Shown here: positions 4,404-5,022 of the stretch, piece after piece
Layout of the letters: each line of letters starts with the position of its first letter
Numbering within the stretch: position 1 is the stretch's first letter
Source of the DNA: an uncultured Fidelibacterota bacterium
GTDB lineage: Bacteria; Fidelibacterota; Fidelibacteria; Fidelibacterales; Fidelibacteraceae
Reading direction: 5' to 3'
Assembly (NCBI GenBank): GCA_937862595.1
Contig: CALMFL010000132.1
Coordinates: 1 to 5,022, forward strand
Length of the DNA: 5,022 nt
Notes under the pieces: model-generated
What the model was told of the DNA's origin: nothing
Seen by the model: only the letters and a program-made list of their open reading frames with translations
The model's database searches: none
Made by a program: the position numbers and the translations under genes

Positions 4404-5022
4404 ATGCCGAAAAAAATCAAAAAAATCGTGATCCTGGGTTCGGCCGCGATCAAGATCGGGGAAGCGGGCGAGTTCGACTATTCCGGCTCGCAGGCGATCA
4501 AAGCCCTGAAAGAAGAAGGCATTTACACCGTCCTGATCAATCCCAACATTGCGACCATCCAGACCTCCGATTACCTGGCCGACAAGGTCTATCTTCTGCC
4601 CGTCAACGTGGAATTCGTCGAGAACATACTGAAAAAAGAAAAACCCGACGGCATCCTGCTCAGTTTCGGCGGCCAGACCGCCCTGAACTGCGGGCTGGAA
4701 CTGCATGACAAGGGCATCCTGAAAAAATACGGGGTCAAGGTGCTCGGGACCCCGGTCGAGACCATCCGGAACACCGAGGACCGGGAAAAATTCAACCGCG
4801 TGCTGGACGAGATCGCGGTGCGCTATCCGAAAAGCAAGGCCGTGAATTCCACGGAAGAAGCGAAAAAGTTCGCGGAAGAGATCGGCTATCCCGTCATGCT
4901 CAGGATCGCGTTCGCGCTGGGCGGCCTGGGAAGCGGGGTCTGCCGCAATGAAGAACAGTTACTGGAGCGTGCCGGCAAGGCATTTACCTCCGATAGTCTG
5001 TCCGCCATCCAGAGCATGAATC
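4404..5022 (+). CDS. carB: Carbamoyl phosphate synthase large subunit CarB, N-terminal part (3' end outside window)
   Basis: This is the synthetase subunit. It phosphorylates bicarbonate, combines it with ammonia from CarA and phosphorylates carbamate. Only the first 206 codons of a protein normally near 1,070 residues are present; the frame is open to the window end. It begins MPKKIKKIVILGSAAIKIGE and continues with AGEFDYSGSQAIKALKEEG, LINPNIATIQTSDYLADKVY and PDGILLSFGGQTALNCG, the pre-ATP-grasp domain (about 1-120). The first ATP-grasp part follows with NTEDREKF and VMLRIAFALGGLGSG. Arg127 and Arg167 correspond to the ATP-contacting Arg129 and Arg169 of E. coli. ALGGLGSG replaces the TMGGSGGG of E. 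coli, a variant I associate with Bacteroidota CarB. A strong Shine-Dalgarno (4388-4394) and the 17-bp gap after carA support this start and co-transcription. Confidence 0.96.
   Translation, partial: MPKKIKKIVILGSAAIKIGEAGEFDYSGSQAIKALKEEGIYTVLINPNIATIQTSDYLADKVYLLPVNVEFVENILKKEKPDGILLSFGGQTALNCGLELHDKGILKKYGVKVLGTPVETIRNTEDREKFNRVLDEIAVRYPKSKAVNSTEEAKKFAEEIGYPVMLRIAFALGGLGSGVCRNEEQLLERAGKAFTSDSLSAIQSMN

Overview
The window most likely comes from a Bacteroidota-type bacterium or a close relative. The clearest evidence is the carA-carB pair at the right end. Its CarA carries GYGHRSQNQPV, NDGTNEGLWH and FHPEA, and its CarB carries GSAAIKIGEAGEFDYSGSQ and ALGGLGSG, wording I associate with the Bacteroidota forms. 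The lipoprotein-type genes, candidate TAnnTTTG promoter elements and mostly weak ribosome binding sites agree with this. The assignment is an inference, not a database result. All genes are on the + strand.

Left part (1-3006): a tandem array of three paralogous genes of unknown function. The first is cut by the window edge; the other two are complete. Genes 2 and 3 start with nearly the same lipoprotein signal peptide, followed by a fast-diverging N-terminal beta-rich domain. In gene 2 this domain has an SRCP...CIWAG motif. All three end in a conserved domain of about 180 residues that runs from KPN[IL]YLYP to FER.GF...EWG. The spacers between genes 1/2 and 2/3 are both 118 bp and differ at only 3 positions. 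Each holds a run of heptamers that begins at the stop codon, a candidate promoter element and a GTAG-bordered palindrome. The spacers and signal sequences are therefore far more alike than the genes they separate.

Middle (3007-3330): a 324-bp gap. It holds a tandem block of GTAG-bordered repeats ending in a perfect 28-bp palindrome, a small GC-rich hairpin, a candidate promoter overlapping a dyad, and a potentially folded leader before carA.

Right part (3331-5022): carA (complete, all glutaminase catalytic residues present) and the first 206 codons of carB, 17 bp apart and surely co-transcribed. Together they make carbamoyl phosphate for pyrimidine and arginine synthesis. They are GC-rich housekeeping genes, in sharp contrast to the AT-rich N-terminal parts of the array genes.

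The most notable content is the lipoprotein array: conserved leader, variable middle and conserved tail, with near-identical spacers and REP-like palindromes. This suggests expansion by recombination, possibly as a variable surface-protein family.
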